DNA of 64,000 nt from Mesostigma viride. Its lineage: Eukaryota; Streptophyta; Mesostigmatophyceae; Mesostigmatales; Mesostigmataceae. Positions within the stretch are counted from its first letter, which is position 1; each line of letters begins with the position of its first letter. The DNA lies in NCBI GenBank assembly GCA_009746045.1, contig RPFO01000934.1, positions 442,501 through 506,500 on the forward strand, given 5' to 3'. Shown piece by piece: positions 63,272 to 64,000 of this stretch. Made by a program: the position numbers and the translations under genes. Under the pieces are notes generated by a model, which worked only from the letters and a program-made list of their open reading frames with translations, was not told the DNA's origin and did no database searches.

Positions 63272-64000
63272 TATATTAAAAATATAATTACTTACAGCAG
63301 AGTGAAATCACTCAAACCAAAGCAAACGCCCAGCTATAAACCTATATACAGAGCCATGTCAAAGCTCTATACTACGATAAGACCAATGGAAACGCCTAAC
63401 GGGAGGAACCTAATAGCCCTGCTGCACCGCAAAATCAGCCCGCGTACGGCGGAGCATGATGTCAGCCATGGCCCGAGTCAGCGCCACCGACAAGCGCTGA
63501 CGCCAATATGACGTCCAGGTCCGCGCCGACCATGGGGCCCGCTGGCCCTCCAGGTCCAGCCGATCCTCCCGGAGCCGGCAACACTCCTTGAAGAAGGCGG
63601 AGGTCAGGGGCCCCATGGCCCCAAACTCCTCCAGGACAAAGGGCACCACACGATGGTGCCCGACGTCGCCGTAGGCCAGGAGCTTGGCCCGCTCCGCCCG
63701 GTCCGCCGTGTAACCTGCCGTGAGGGAGGCCCCAGCCACGTGGCTAAGAGCCAAGGGCCGCGCCACCGAAACGTCAATAAGCAGATGCCGGCCACCCCCC
63801 TCAAAGTCCAGCACCACGATGTCAGGCCGGTGGTTGGGGGAATAGAAGGCAGCGCCATCCGCATCCTCGGACCGGATGTTCGCGTGGGGGAAAACCGACC
63901 GAATCATGGCGAGCACCACCGTCAGGAGGACAGTGTGCAAATACAAATACCAATTCTGATTCTGTTGGCCCCCCATGCAGGCAAGGTAGTGAGTCCCCGT
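63272..64000 (-). mobile_element. RLE-A copy 15, continuing beyond the window
   Basis: Starts with the tail at 63272. The endonuclease and knuckle region is readable on the minus strand to the window edge (MGGQQNQNWYLYLHTVLLTV). It carries the same CGATCCTCCCGG variant as copy 14. Confidence 0.92.

Overview
The window is nuclear DNA of a photosynthetic eukaryote, most likely a green alga. The two recognisable host genes have GT-AG spliceosomal introns. One is a plant-type digalactosyldiacylglycerol synthase (DGD1, 35259-40650, plus strand, five exons). The other is a NUFIP-type box C/D snoRNP assembly factor (29934-34493, minus strand). They are divergently arranged around an intergenic gap of about 765 bp. 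Almost everything else is mobile or repetitive DNA; no operons, CRISPR arrays or bacterial features are seen.

Layout. 1-7.4 kb: a glutamine-rich ORF of unknown function, two 5'-truncated copies of a LINE whose tail is a tetranucleotide repeat, a tRNA-like SINE, a 470-bp MITE, a foldback element and two palindromes with shared ends. 7.4-24.2 kb: one old minus-strand LINE (ORF1, endonuclease, reverse transcriptase) opened by two later events, an 8.2-kb Copia-type LTR element (7978-16176) and a nest of RLE-type LINE copies (19.7-23.1 kb). 24.2-26.1 kb: a locus with 415-bp and 75-bp direct repeats. 26.7-28.8 kb: two long (ATCC)n arrays with a LINE copy between them. 29.3-40.7 kb: the host genes. 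41.7-43.1 kb: a second RLE-LINE nest. 43.1-52.3 kb: a perfect 170-bp satellite, GC-rich hexamer arrays, a foldback of about 614 bp, two unrecognised broken ORFs and a degenerate satellite of about 172 bp. 52.4-57.6 kb: a near full-length RLE-type LINE. 57.6-64.0 kb: at least eight truncated copies of it, in alternating orientation and joined at TA-rich sites; the window ends inside one.

The most interesting material is the RLE-type LINE (called RLE-A here) and its cluster. Its polyprotein carries a PHD finger, a RING-H2 finger and C2H2-like fingers ahead of the reverse transcriptase, then a CCHC knuckle and a PD-(D/E)XK-like endonuclease. Its 5'-truncated copies have repeatedly entered each other's TA-rich tails, often tail-to-tail, leaving the same short junction sequence at consecutive joints. 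A second subfamily (RLE-B) uses the same sites. The Copia-type element is also unusual: its retropepsin-like domain lies between integrase and reverse transcriptase, and it has an extra ORF ahead of gag.

All family assignments come from reading motifs by eye. No database search was possible.
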